A DNA stretch of 64,000 nucleotides from an uncultured Lysobacter sp. (GCA_946480055.1 CAMLID010000006.1:40984-104983); one strand, 5' to 3'; positions 1-10,264 are shown, counted from the first letter of the stretch. The notes: generated by a model not told the origin, from the sequence alone. A program made the numbers and translations.

Positions 1-3000
1 TGCGCGCCGGCGAGTCGCCGACGTTCTCGGCGATCACGGTATAGCGGACCAGGTCGCCGATCTTGACCGAGCGCTGGGCCGACTGCTTGCTCAGGCGCAG
101 CACCGGGGCGTTGGCGGCCACGGTGATGGTGACCACGGCGGTGTCGCAGACCGGGGTCGGCACCGAGGTGTCGCAGACGCGGTAGGTGAAGCTGTCGGTA
201 CCGGCGAAGAACTGGTTCGGCGTGTAGGTGCACACGGCCGCGGCGCAGTTCACGGTGCCGTTGGCCGCAGCGACGGTCACGAAGACCGAGGCCGGATCCA
301 GCGGCGCGCTGGTCACGGTGTCGTTGCCGAGCACGCTGATCGTCACCGGCACCTGCTGGTTGGTGGTGGCGACGTCGTCGGTGGCCACGACCAGGTTGGG
401 CTGGACCAGCACCGAAACGGTGGCGGTGGCGCAGTTGGCCGGGTTGAGCTTCTCGCAGACCGTGTAGGTGTAGCTGTCGTTGCCGCTGAAGTTCGGGTTG
501 GGCGTATAGACGATGGTGCCGTTGCTGTTGACCGTGACCGTGCCGTTCGCCGGGTTGCTGGCGATGGTGATGTTGATCAGGGCCGGGTCGATCGGCGCAC
601 CGTTGAGGGTGTCGTTGCCCAGCACGCTGGTGACCAGCGGGGTGTTCTGCGGGGTGACGCCGTTACCGCCGCCGACCAGGTCGTCGACCGCGGTGATCGC
701 CGGAGCGACCACGGTGACCGTCGCCACTGCGGTGTCGCAGTTGCTCGGGTTCAGCACTTCGCAGATCTGGTAGGTGACGGTGTAGGTGCCGGCCGGAGTG
801 TTAGGCGCGACATCGACCGTACCGTTGGCATTCACCGTCAGCGGGCCGCTGGTGACCGGCGTCAGGGTGACGTCGGCCGGGTTCAGGGTGCTGCCGTTGA
901 GGGTGTCGTTGCCGAGCACGTTGACCACAGCGGTCGCGCCGGTGCTGCCGTTGACCGGCGTGACCACCATGTCGTCGACGGCGTCGATCGGCGCGGCGTT
1001 GACCGTGACCGTGACCACTGCGGTATCGCAGTTGCTCGGGTTGAGTACTTCGCAGATCCGGTAGGTGACGGTGTAGACGCCGGCCGGGGTGTTGGGCGCG
1101 ACATCGACCGTGCCGTTGCCGTTGACCGTGAGCGGGCCGTTGCTGACCGGCGCCAGGGTGACGTTGGTGGTGGTGGCCGCGGCACCGTTGAGGGTGTCGT
1201 TGCCGAACACGTTGATCACGCCCGTGCCGCCGGTGGTGCCGTTGACCGGCGTGGCGACCGGGTCGTCGACCGCATCGATCGGCGCGGCGTCGACCACGAT
1301 GGTGATCGAAGCCGGATCGCAGTTGCTGGGACGCGCGGTCTCGCACAGCTGGTACGGGATCACGTAGTTGCCGGCCGGAGTGCCCGCGGCGACCGAAACC
1401 GTACCGTCGGCCGCGACCGAAACGCCATCGCCCGGGTTCGGATCGTTGACGGTGAGGGTCACGAACGCCAGATCGATCGCGCCGCCATTGAGGCTGTCGT
1501 TGGTCAGGGCATTGCCGACGTTGGCCGAGCCATTGGTGCCGTTGACCGGCGAGCCGCTGTAGTCGTCGTCGTTGGCGACGATCACCGCCTGCGCCACGGT
1601 GATGGCGACGGTGGCGTCCGCGCACACCGGCGTCGGCGTGGAGACGTCGCAGACGCGGTAGACGAAGCTGGTGTTGCCGCTGAAACCGGCGGTCGGCGTG
1701 TAGGTGCACAGGCCGGCGCTGTCGCAGCTCACGCTGCCGTTGGTCGGCGGCGTGACGATGCTGACCGAGGCCGGGTTGAGCGGCGCGCCGGTGGTGGTGT
1801 CGTTGCCGATCACGTTGATGCCCACCGGCGTGTTCTGCGGCGTGCTGGCGCTGTCGTCGACCGCGGTGACGGCATTGCCGCCGACGGTGATGGTCACGGT
1901 CGCGGTGTCGCAGACGGTACCGTTCGGCGCCGGCAGACAGACGCTGTAGCTGAAGCTGTCCGGACCGCTGTAGTTGGCGTTCGGCGTGTAGACGTAGCTG
2001 CCGTCGCTGTTGAGGGTCAGCATGCCGTTGGCGGTACCGCCGACCAAGGTGTAGTCCGCGCCCGCCGGTGCGTTGTCGTTGCCGGTCACGGTGGCGTTGA
2101 GCGCGGTGTTCTGCGGCGTGGTCTCGCTGTCGTCGCCGGCGTTCGGGCCGACCACGACGTTCACGGTCGCGGTGTCGCAAACGGTGCCGTTCGGCGTCGC
2201 CAGGCAGACGGTGTAGTCGTAGCTGTCGATGCCCGCGAAACCGGGGTTCGGCGAGTAGGTGCAGTTGCCGGCCGTGCAGGTCACGTTGCCGTTGGTGCCG
2301 TTGGTCGGAACCACCGAGGCCGGGTCGATGACGCCGCCGCTGGTGGTGTCGTTGCCGACGGCGTTGGTCGCGACCGGGGTGTTGAAGTTCGTGGCCGCCG
2401 TGTTGTCCACGGCGACGATGGTCGCGGCCGTGATGGTGATGTTGACCGTCGCGGTGTCGCAGACCGTGCCGTTCGGCGCCGGCAGGCAGACGCGGTAGTT
2501 GAAGCTGTCGCTGCCGTTGAAGTTGGTGTTCGGCGTGTAGACGTAGCTGCCGTCGGCATTGAAGGTCAGCGTGCCGTTGGCCGGGCCGGATACCAGGGAG
2601 TAGACCGAGCCGGCGGACGCGGTGTCGTTGCTCGACGCGTTGCCGTTCAAGGCCACGTTCTGCGGCGTGGTCTCGTTGTCGTCGTCGGCGTTCGGACCGA
2701 CCACGACCGGCACGTTGGCGTCGTCGCAGGTCGCCGGCGTGGTGGCCGGCAGCGTGCAGATGCGGTAGCCGACGGTGTACGCGCCCGGAGCCGTGCCGGC
2801 CGGCACGGTGAAGCTGCCGTCCGGATTGGCGATCAGGCCGGTCAGGCCGCCGTTGCTGACGATGCTCGGCGCGGTGGCGTTGACGCCGATGACCACGGCA
2901 ACGCCGTTGGTGGTGTCGTTGACGGTGACGTTGGGCACGGTGCCGCCGGCGAACGGCAGCACGGTAGCCGGGTCGTCGACGGCATCGATCGAGATCGACA

Positions 3001-6000
3001 CCGGGGTGGTCTCGGTATCGCTGTCGTTGCCGTTGTTCGGGTCGGCGGTGGCGCTGCCGACGCTGGCGGTGTTGCTGATCGAGGACGCGCCTGCGTAGTT
3101 GGCCGGCACGGCCAGGGTCAGCGCGATCGCCGCGTTGCCGCCGGCGGCCAGGGTCGGACGCGAGCACTCGACGGTGCCGGCGTTGTTGACGCAGGCCCAG
3201 CCGGCGCCAGCGGCGCTGGCGAAGTTGAGGCCGGCCGGAATCGGATCGCTGACCACGATGTTCGACGCCGCGGACGGGCCGGCGTTGGCGACGGTGATCG
3301 TGTAGGCCACGTTGTTGCCCGGCACGACCGAGGCGCCGGCGTCGTCCTTGTCGATCGACAGGTCGGCCGAAGCGGTCGGCGTGGTGGTCGCGGTGTTGGT
3401 GTTGTTGCCCAGCGTCGGATCGTTGGTGGTCGAGCTAACCGTCGCGGTGTTGAGGTAGGTGCCGGTGGCGTTGACCGTTGCGGTGATCTGCAGCGAGGTC
3501 GAGGCCGCGTTGGCGAGGTTGCCGATGGTCCACACGCCGGTGCCGGACACGTAAGCGCCCGCACCATTGTCGGAGACGTAGGTGTAGCCGTTCGGCAGCA
3601 GATCCGCGACCGAGACGCCGGCCGAGGCCGACGGACCGTTGTTGGTGACGGTCAGGGTGAAGACGACATTGGTGCCGACGACCGGGGTCGCGTTGTCGAC
3701 CGACTTGGCCATGGCCAGGTCGGCCGAAGCCACCGGGGTCGTGGTCGCGGTGCCGGTGTTGTTGCCCGGCGTCGGATCGTTGGTGGTCGAGCTGACCGTC
3801 GCGGTGTTGAGGTAGGTGCCCGTGGCGTTGACGGTCGCGGTGATCTGCAACGAAGTCGAGGCCGTGTTGGCGAGGTTGCCGATGGTCCACACGCCGGTGC
3901 CCGGCGCGTAGGCACCCGCACCGTTATCCGAAACGTAGGTGTAGCCGTTCGGCAGCAGATCCGCGACCGAGACTCCGGCCGAGGCCGACGGACCGTTATT
4001 GATGACGGTCAGGGTGAACACCACGTTCGTGCCGACGACCGGGGTCGCGTTGTCGACCGACTTCGCCATGACCAGGTCGGCCGCGGCCACCGGGATCGTG
4101 GTCGCCGTGCCGGTGTTGTTGCCCGGCGTCGGATCGTTGGTACTGGACGAAACGGTCGCGGTATTGAGGTAGGTACCGGTAGCGTTGACCGTGGCGGTGA
4201 TCTGCAGCGAGGTCGACGCCGTGTTGGCGAGACTGCCGATAGTCCACACGCCGGTGCCGGACACATAGGCGCCCGCACCGTTGTCCGAAACGTAGGTGTA
4301 ACCGTTCGGCAGCAGGTCGGCGACCGAAACCGCGGCAGCAGCCGACGGGCCGTTATTGGTGACCGTCAGGGTGAACACGACGTTCGTGCCGACGACCGGG
4401 GTCGCGTTGTCGACCGACTTCGCCATGACCAGGTCGGCCGCGGCCACCGGGGTCGTGGTCGCGGTGCCGGTGTTGTTGCCCGGCGTCGGATCGTTGGTGG
4501 TCGAGCTGACCGTCGCGGTGTTGAGGTAGGTGCCCGTGGCGTTGACGGTCGCGGTGATCTGCAACGAGGCGCTCGCCGCATTGGCGAGGCTACCGATGGT
4601 CCACACGCCGGTGCCGGACACGTAAGCGCCCGCACCATTGTCGGAGACGTAGGTGTAGCCGTTCGGCAGCAGGTCGGCGACCGAAACCGCGGCAGCAGCC
4701 GACGGACCGTTATTGGTCACCGTCAGGGTGAACACAACGTTCGTGCCGACGACCGGAGTCGCGTTGTCGACCGACTTGGCCATGGCCAGGTCGGCCGAAG
4801 CCGTCGGGGTCGTGGTCGCGGTGCCGGTGTTGTTGCCCGGAGTCGGATCGTTGGTGCTGGACGAAACGGTCGCGGTGTTGAGGTAGGTGCCGGCGGCGTT
4901 GACCGTTGCGGTGATCTGCAGCGAGGTCGAGGCCGCGTTGGCGAGGTTGCCGATGGTCCACACGCCGGTGCCTGACACATAGGCGCCCGCACCGTTGTCC
5001 GAAACGTAGGTGTAACCGTTCGGCAGCGGGTCGGCGACCGACACCGCGGCCGCCGGCGACGGGCCGTTATTGGTGACCGTCAGGGTGAACACGACGTTCG
5101 TGCCGACGACCGGATTCGCATTCGACACGCCCTTGACGATGGCCAGGTCGGCCGTCGGGATCGGGCCCGGCGTCGAGGTCGAGGTGTTGTTGCCCGGGTT
5201 CGGATCGTTGGTGGTCGAGCTGACCGTCGCGGTGTTCGCGTACGGGCCGGCGGCGTTGACGGTCACCAGGATGTTCAGCGCGGTGCTGGCGCCGCTGGCG
5301 AGGTTGCCGATGGTCCAGGCGCCGGTGCCGGGCACGTACGCACCCGCGCTGTTGTCGGACACGTAGGCGTAACCGGCCGGCAACAGGTCGGCGACGGACA
5401 CGCCGGCCGCGGCCGACGGACCGTTGTTGGTCACGGTCAGGGTGAAGGTGATGCTGTCGCCGACATTCGGGTTGGCGTTCGACACGCTCTTGACTATCGC
5501 CAGGTCGGCGGAAGCCACCGGCGTCGGAGTCGAGGTCGAGGTGTTGTTGCCCGGGGTCGGGTCGTTCGTGGTCGACGACACCGTGGCGGTGTTGGCGTAG
5601 GTACCTGTCGCGTTGACCGTGGCGGTGATCTGCAACGAGGTCGAGGCCGCGTCGGCGAGGCTGCCGATGGTCCACACGCCGGTGCCCGGCACGTAGGAGC
5701 CGGCGCCATTGTCGGAGACGTAGGTGTAGCCGTTCGGCAGCAGGTCGGCGACCGACACGGCCGCCGCAGCGGACGGGCCGTTGTTGGTGACGGTCAGGGT
5801 GAAGACGACGTTGCTGCCGACGACCGGGGTCGCGTTCGACACGCCCTTGACGATCGCCAGATCGGCCCGCGCCACGATGTCGGTGATGGCCGAGCTGCTG
5901 TCGTTGCTCGGGGTCGGATCGATAGCGCCAGCCGGCACCGCGACCGTCGCGGTGTTGGTGATCGTACCCGGCGTGGTCGCTGTGCCGGTCACGGTGAAGG

Positions 6001-9000
6001 TGACGAAGCTGGTGTCGGCGCTGGTCGCCGCGCCGGTGTCGACCGGCAGATCGGCGGCGATGTTGAGGTCGCCGACGCCCGAGGGCGCAACGCAGCTCGC
6101 GCCGCCGGTGCCGACGCAGGTCCAGCTGACCGACGTTACGTTGGTCGGCACGGTGTCTTCGATGACCGCGTTGGCGATGTCGCTCAGGCCGTTGTTCCAG
6201 ACCTGGATCGCGTAGGTGACGGTGTCGCCCTCGTTGACGGTCGCGGGGCCGGTCTTCTGGATCGCCAGATCCGCCGAGGCGGTCGGCGTGGTGGTCGCGG
6301 TACCGGTGTTGTTGCCCGGGGTCGGATCGTTGGTGGTCGAGCTAACCGTCGCGCTGTTGAGGTAGGTGCCCGTGGCGTTGACCGTTGCGATGATCTGCAG
6401 CGAGGTCGAGGCCGCGTTGGCGAGACTGCCGATGGTCCACACACCGGTGCCCGGCACGTAAGCGCCGCCACCGTTGTCGGATACATAGGTGTAGCCGTCC
6501 GGCAGCAGGTCGGCGACCGACACTGCGGCCGCAGCCGACGGGCCGTTGTTGGTGACCGTCAGCGTGAAGGTGACACTGCTGCCGACGACCGGGGTCGCAT
6601 TGGACACGCCCTTGACGATCGCCAGGTCGGCCGAAGCCGTCGGAGTCGGGGTCGAGGTCGCGGTGTTGTTGCCCGGAGTCGGATCGGTGGTGGTCGAGGT
6701 GACCGTCGCCGTGTTGGCGTAGGTGCCGGTCGCGCGCACGGTCGCGACGATCTGCAGTGCGGTCGAAGCGCCGTTGGCCAGAGCGCCGATGGTCCAGGCG
6801 CCGGTGCCCGGCACGTAAGCACCGCCACCGTTGTCGGAGACGTAGGTGTAGCCGTTGGGCAGCAGGTCGGCGACCGAAACGCCGGCCGAGGCCGACGGAC
6901 CGTTGTTGGTCACCGTCAGGGTGAAGACGACGTTCGTGCCGATGACCGGGGTCGCGTTATCGACCGACTTCGCCATGACCAGGTCGGCCGAAGCCACCGG
7001 CGTCGGGGTCGCGGTGCTGGTGTTGTTGCCCGGGGTCGGATCGTTGGTGTTCGTGGTGACGGTCGCCGTGTTCGCGTAGGTACCCGTCGCGCGCACGGTG
7101 GCGACGATCTGCAGCGAGCTCGAAGCACCGTTGGTCAGCGCGAAGATGGTCCATACGCCGGTGCCGGGCACGTAGGCGCCGCCACCGTTATCGGACACGT
7201 AGGTGTAGCCGTTCGGCAGCAAATCGGCGACCGAAACGCCGGCCCAAGCCGACGGGCCGTTGTTGGTGACGGTCAGAGTGAAGGTGACGTTGCTGCCCAC
7301 GGTCGGGGTGCTGTTCGACACGCCCTTCACGATGGACATGTCGGCCCAAGGCATTGGGGTCGGGGTCGACGTCGAGGTGTTGTTGCCCGGAGTCGGATCG
7401 GTGGTGGTCGAGGTGACCGTCGCCGTATTCGCGTAGGTGCCCGTGGCACGCACGGTGGCCACGATCTGCAGCGCGGTCGAAGCGCCGTTGGCCAGCGCGC
7501 CGATGGTCCACACGCCAGTGCCCGCAACGTAAGCGCCGGCGCCGTTGTCGGACACATAGGTATAGCCGTTCGGCAGCAGATCCGCGACCGAGACGCCGGC
7601 CGAGGCCGACGGGCCGTTGTTGGTCACCGTCAGGGTGAAGGTGACGTTGGCGCCCACCATCGGGATGTTGTTCGACACGCCCTTCACGATGGCCAGGTCG
7701 GCCAAAGCCACCGGCGTCGGCGTCGAGGTGCTGGTGTTGTTGCCCGGGATCGGATCGTTCGAAGTCGAGCTGACCGTCGCGGTGTTCGCGTAGGTACCCG
7801 TCGCACGCACGGTCGCGACGATCTGCAACGATGCGCTGGCGCCGTTGGCGAGGTTGCCGATGGTCCATGCACCGGTGCCGGACACATAGGCACCGGCGCC
7901 GTTGTCCGACACGTAGGTGTAGCCGTTCGGCAGCAGATCGGCGACTGCGGCGCCCGTCGCCGGCGAAGGACCGTTGTTGGTGACCGTCAGAGTGAAAGTG
8001 ACGTTCGTGCCCACGGTCGGAGTGCTGTTCGACACGCCCTTCACGATCGACAGATCGGCCGAAGCCACCGGCGTCGGGGTCGATGTCGAGGTGTTGTTGC
8101 CCGGAGTCGGATCGGTGGTGGTCGAGGTGACCGTCGCCGTGTTGGCGTAGGTTCCGGTCGCGCGCACGGTCGCCACGATCTGCAGCGCGGTCGAGGCACC
8201 ATTGGCCAGCGCGCCGATGGTCCATACGCCGGTGCCGGACACGTAAGCGCCGCCACCGTTATCGGATACATAGGTGTAGCCGTTCGGCAGCAAGTCGGCC
8301 ACGGACACGCCAGCCGAGGCCGACGGACCGTTGTTGGTCACCGTCATGGTGAAGGTGACGTTGGTGCCGACGGTCGGAGTGCTGTTCGACACGCCCTTGA
8401 CGATCGACAGATCGGCCGAAGCCACCGGCGTCGGGGTCGAAGTCGAGGTGTTGTTGCCCGGAGTCGGATCGGTGGTGGTCGAGGTGACCGTCGCCGTGTT
8501 GGCGTAGGTTCCGGTCGCGCGCACGGTCGCCACGATCTGCAGCGCGGTCGAGGCACCATTGGCCAGCGCGCCGATGGTCCACACACCGGTGCCGGACACG
8601 TAGGCGCCCGCGCCGTTGTCCGACACGTAGGTGTAGCCGTTGGGCAGCAGATCGGCGACCGCAACGCCGGCCGAGGCCGACGGGCCATTGTTGGTGACCG
8701 TCAGGGTGAAGGTGACGTTGGTGCCGACGGTCGGAGTGCTGTTCGACACGCCCTTGACGATCGACAGATCGGCCGAAGCCACCGGCGTCGGGGTCGAAGT
8801 CGAGGTGTTGTTGCCCGGGGTCGGATCACCGGTGGTCGAGCTGACCGTCGCCGTGTTGGCGTAGGTGCCGGTCGCGCGCACGGTGGCGACGATCTGCAGC
8901 GAGACCGAAGCGCCGTTGGCCAGCGCGCCGATGGTCCACACGCCGGTACCGGACACATAGGCGCCCGCGCCGTTATCCGACACATAGGTGTAGCCGTTCG

Positions 9001-10246
9001 GCAGCAGATCGGCGACCGCAACGCCGGCCGAGGCCGACGGACCGTTGTTGGTGACCGTCAGGGTGAAGGTGACGTTGGAGCCCACCGCGGGGGTCGCGTT
9101 CGACACGCCCTTGGTGATCGCCAGGTCGGCCTGCGCCGCGATGGTGGTGTTGGCCGAACTGCTGTTGTTGGCCGGAGTCGGATCGGTCGTGCCGGCCGGC
9201 GCCGCAACGGTCGCGGTGTTGGTGATTGCACCCGGCGTGGTCGCGGTGCCGGTCACGGTGATGGTGACGAAGCTGGTGTCGGCGCTGGTGGTCGCGCCGG
9301 TGTCGACCGGCAGGTTCGCGGTCAGGGCGATGCTGTTGCCGGTGCCGCTGGGCGCGCTGCAGGTCGAACCCGCACCGGTGCCGGCGCAGGTCCAGCTGAC
9401 CGAGGTCAGATTGGCCGGCACGGTGTCGGAGATGCTCGCGCCGGTGACCGCACTCGGGCCATTGTTCCAGACCCGGATCGTGTAGCTGACCGTGCCGCCC
9501 TGATTGACGGTCGCGGTGCCGGTCTTGGCGATCGCCAGATCGGCGAGCGCGGTGATGGTGGTGTTGGCCGAACTGCTGTTGTTACCCGGGGTCGGATCGG
9601 TCGCGCCAGCCGGCACCGCGATCGAGGCGGTGTTGGTGATCGCGCCCGGCGTGGTCGCCGTGCCGGTCACGGTCACGGTCACGAACGCGGTATCGGCCGT
9701 GGTGGTCGCGCCGGTATCGACCGGCAGGTTCGCGGTCAGGCTGATGCTGTTGCCGGTGCCTGTGGCGGCGCTGCAGGTCGAGCCTGCGCCGGTGCCGGCG
9801 CAGGTCCAGCTGACCGAGGTCAGGTTGGCCGGCACGGTGTCGGTGATGGTCGCGCCGAGCGAGCTGCTCAGGCCGTTGTTCCAGGCGCGAATCGTGTAGG
9901 TGACGGTGCCGCCCTGATTGACGGTGGCGGTACCGGTCTTGCTGATCGCCAGATCGGACGAAGCCGCCAGGGTGTTGGTGTCGGTCGAGGAGCAGACGCC
10001 GGCGCTGAAGACGCGGCCGGCCCCGGTGCACGAAGCGCCGCTGTTGGTGACGCCGCTGGGCGGCGAGATGCTCGCGGTATTGCTCAGCGAAGGAGGAAAT
10101 GTCTGCGCCAGCGCCAGCGGCGCGGCGAGCATCAGCATCGCGGCCAGCGCGATGCGCGACACGGTCCGGGACAAACGCGATCCGGCGTACTCCTCGCGGC
10201 GATGCTGCTGCGGGCGGGCGGTCGGATGGGTGTTGACGGTCTTCAT
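1..10246 (-). CDS. Giant DUF11/Ig-like repeat surface protein (3' end outside window)
   Basis: The gene starts at an ATG at 10246 and stays open to base 1, so at least 3,415 codons lie here and the C-terminus is missing. I checked the same frame by translation near 9.1, 5.1, 1.7, 0.7 and 0.05 kb. Residues 1 to about 48 are a long signal peptide with a basic start, a hydrophobic core (LAAMLMLAAPLALAQ-like) and an AxA site. About 19 DUF11 units follow, each opening with ADLAIxK and continuing VTYTIxVxNNGPS and ADxLPxGxxYVSD. About 10 Ig/cadherin-like units (VDDxxxTPxNxPV, NDTLNG, GTVxxxxNGTxxYTP) come next. A DUF11-like segment is present again at the window edge. Such repeat rods are usually exported and act in adhesion or as surface filaments; the function here is inferred. 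It begins 18 bp after the preceding DUF11 gene and is probably co-transcribed. Confidence 0.9.
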   Translation of the reverse strand, partial: MKTVNTHPTARPQQHRREEYAGSRLSRTVSRIALAAMLMLAAPLALAQTFPPSLSNTASISPPSGVTNSGASCTGAGRVFSAGVCSSTDTNTLAASSDLAISKTGTATVNQGGTVTYTIRAWNNGLSSSLGATITDTVPANLTSVSWTCAGTGAGSTCSAATGTGNSISLTANLPVDTGATTTADTAFVTVTVTGTATTPGAITNTASIAVPAGATDPTPGNNSSSANTTITALADLAIAKTGTATVNQGGTVSYTIRVWNNGPSAVTGASISDTVPANLTSVSWTCAGTGAGSTCSAPSGTGNSIALTANLPVDTGATTSADTSFVTITVTGTATTPGAITNTATVAAPAGTTDPTPANNSSSANTTIAAQADLAITKGVSNATPAVGSNVTFTLTVTNNGPSASAGVAVADLLPNGYTYVSDNGAGAYVSGTGVWTIGALANGASVSLQIVATVRATGTYANTATVSSTTGDPTPGNNTSTSTPTPVASADLSIVKGVSNSTPTVGTNVTFTLTVTNNGPSASAGVAVADLLPNGYTYVSDNGAGAYVSGTGVWTIGALANGASTALQIVATVRATGTYANTATVTSTTTDPTPGNNTSTSTPTPVASADLSIVKGVSNSTPTVGTNVTFTMTVTNNGPSASAGVSVADLLPNGYTYVSDNGGGAYVSGTGVWTIGALANGASTALQIVATVRATGTYANTATVTSTTTDPTPGNNTSTSTPTPVASADLSIVKGVSNSTPTVGTNVTFTLTVTNNGPSPATGAAVADLLPNGYTYVSDNGAGAYVSGTGAWTIGNLANGASASLQIVATVRATGTYANTATVSSTSNDPIPGNNTSTSTPTPVALADLAIVKGVSNNIPMVGANVTFTLTVTNNGPSASAGVSVADLLPNGYTYVSDNGAGAYVAGTGVWTIGALANGASTALQIVATVRATGTYANTATVTSTTTDPTPGNNTSTSTPTPMPWADMSIVKGVSNSTPTVGSNVTFTLTVTNNGPSAWAGVSVADLLPNGYTYVSDNGGGAYVPGTGVWTIFALTNGASSSLQIVATVRATGTYANTATVTTNTNDPTPGNNTSTATPTPVASADLVMAKSVDNATPVIGTNVVFTLTVTNNGPSASAGVSVADLLPNGYTYVSDNGGGAYVPGTGAWTIGALANGASTALQIVATVRATGTYANTATVTSTTTDPTPGNNTATSTPTPTASADLAIVKGVSNATPVVGSSVTFTLTVTNNGPSAAAAVSVADLLPDGYTYVSDNGGGAYVPGTGVWTIGSLANAASTSLQIIATVNATGTYLNSATVSSTTNDPTPGNNTGTATTTPTASADLAIQKTGPATVNEGDTVTYAIQVWNNGLSDIANAVIEDTVPTNVTSVSWTCVGTGGASCVAPSGVGDLNIAADLPVDTGAATSADTSFVTFTVTGTATTPGTITNTATVAVPAGAIDPTPSNDSSSAITDIVARADLAIVKGVSNATPVVGSNVVFTLTVTNNGPSAAAAVSVADLLPNGYTYVSDNGAGSYVPGTGVWTIGSLADAASTSLQITATVNATGTYANTATVSSTTNDPTPGNNTSTSTPTPVASADLAIVKSVSNANPNVGDSITFTLTVTNNGPSAAAGVSVADLLPAGYAYVSDNSAGAYVPGTGAWTIGNLASGASTALNILVTVNAAGPYANTATVSSTTNDPNPGNNTSTSTPGPIPTADLAIVKGVSNANPVVGTNVVFTLTVTNNGPSPAAAVSVADPLPNGYTYVSDNGAGAYVSGTGVWTIGNLANAASTSLQITATVNAAGTYLNTATVSSSTNDPTPGNNTGTATTTPTASADLAMAKSVDNATPVVGTNVVFTLTVTNNGPSAAAAVSVADLLPNGYTYVSDNGAGAYVSGTGVWTIGSLANAASASLQITATVNATGTYLNTATVSSTTNDPTPGNNTGTATTTPVAAADLVMAKSVDNATPVVGTNVVFTLTVTNNGPSAAAAVSVADLLPNGYTYVSDNGAGAYVSGTGVWTIGSLANTASTSLQITATVNATGTYLNTATVSSSTNDPTPGNNTGTATTIPVAAADLVMAKSVDNATPVVGTNVVFTLTVINNGPSASAGVSVADLLPNGYTYVSDNGAGAYAPGTGVWTIGNLANTASTSLQITATVNATGTYLNTATVSSTTNDPTPGNNTGTATTTPVASADLAMAKSVDNATPVVGTNVVFTLTVTNNGPSASAGVSVADLLPNGYTYVSDNGAGAYVSGTGVWTIGNLANAASTSLQITATVNATGTYLNTATVSSTTNDPTLGNNTNTATTTPTASADLSIDKDDAGASVVPGNNVAYTITVANAGPSAASNIVVSDPIPAGLNFASAAGAGWACVNNAGTVECSRPTLAAGGNAAIALTLAVPANYAGASSISNTASVGSATADPNNGNDSDTETTPVSISIDAVDDPATVLPFAGGTVPNVTVNDTTNGVAVVIGVNATAPSIVSNGGLTGLIANPDGSFTVPAGTAPGAYTVGYRICTLPATTPATCDDANVPVVVGPNADDDNETTPQNVALNGNASSNDTASAGSVYSLVSGPANGTLTFNADGSYVYTPNTNFNGSDSFNYRVCLPAPNGTVCDTATVNITITAATIVAVDNTAATNFNTPVATNAVGNDTTSGGVIDPASVVPTNGTNGNVTCTAGNCTYSPNPGFAGIDSYDYTVCLATPNGTVCDTATVNVVVGPNAGDDSETTPQNTALNATVTGNDNAPAGADYTLVGGTANGMLTLNSDGSYVYTPNANYSGPDSFSYSVCLPAPNGTVCDTATVTITVGGNAVTAVDDSASTPQNTPVGINVIGNDTTTGAPLNPASVSIVTPPTNGSVSCDSAGLCTYTPTAGFSGNTSFVYRVCDVSTPTPVCADATVAITVAQAVIVANDDDYSGSPVNGTNGSANVGNALTNDSLNGGAIDLAFVTLTVNDPNPGDGVSVAADGTVSVAAGTPAGNYVIPYQLCETARPSNCDPASITIVVDAAPIDAVDDPVATPVNGTTGGTGVINVFGNDTLNGAAATTTNVTLAPVSNGPLTVNGNGTVDVAPNTPAGVYTVTYRICEVLNPSNCDTAVVTVTVNAAPIDAVDDMVVTPVNGSTGATAVVNVLGNDTLNGSTLNPADVTLTPVTSGPLTVNANGTVDVAPNTPAGTYTVTYQICEVLNPSNCDTAVATVTVVAPAITAVDDLVGGGNGVTPQNTPLVTSVLGNDTLNGAPIDPALINITIASNPANGTVTVNSNGTIVYTPNPNFSGNDSYTYTVCEKLNPANCATATVSVLVQPNLVVATDDVATTNQQVPVTISVLGNDTVTSAPLDPASVFVTVAAANGTVNCAAAVCTYTPNQFFAGTDSFTYRVCDTSVPTPVCDTAVVTITVAANAPVLRLSKQSAQRSVKIGDLVRYTVIAENVGDSPAR
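130..3010 (-). repeat. About 10 tandem Ig/cadherin-like repeats, unit about 270-300 bp
   Basis: Unit borders are marked by acidic VDD or DDD turns followed by TPxNxPV, near 2975, 2680, 2405, 2140, 1855, 1565, 1265, 975, 675 and 385. Each unit continues with a short NDT motif, a GTV/GSV strand, a YTPxxxFxG strand, and a Y-x-[IV]-C pair (YRVCD, YQICE) closed by a second Cys. The spacing and motifs resemble the Ig-like/cadherin-like tandem domains of large bacterial adhesins. Calcium binding by the acidic turns is plausible but not shown. Confidence 0.75.
3330..9970 (-). repeat. About 19 tandem DUF11-coding repeats, unit about 357 bp
   Basis: The ADL[AS]I[VA]K motif recurs roughly every 355-360 bp, at about 9950, 9540, 9117, 8755, 8400, 8044, 7690, 7335, 6970, 6615, 6262, 5852, 5495, 5138, 4780, 4425, 4065, 3710 and 3355. 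Neighbouring units are close copies. For example 8044-8230 and 8401-8587 (offset 357 bp, 119 codons) share a run of about 140 bases with no difference. Units at 3.7-5.0 kb form a second closely related subgroup (AMAKSVDN variants) and units at 5.1-8.8 kb a third (AIVKGVSN variants), which indicates local duplication. Confidence 0.85.
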
Positions 10247-10264
10247 GCGTAAGCCCAGACAGGG

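Noticed and set aside
801..3167. Long Arg/Gln/His-rich open frame (788 residues) on the minus strand inside the giant gene
   Set aside because: It is in another frame of the repeat gene. Composition is RHRQR-rich with no domain, while the overlapping frame gives clean Ig-like repeats.
3330..9970. Regular repeats that could suggest a CRISPR array
   Set aside because: The unit is about 357 bp, protein-coding, and has no short repeat with unique spacers; no cas genes are present.
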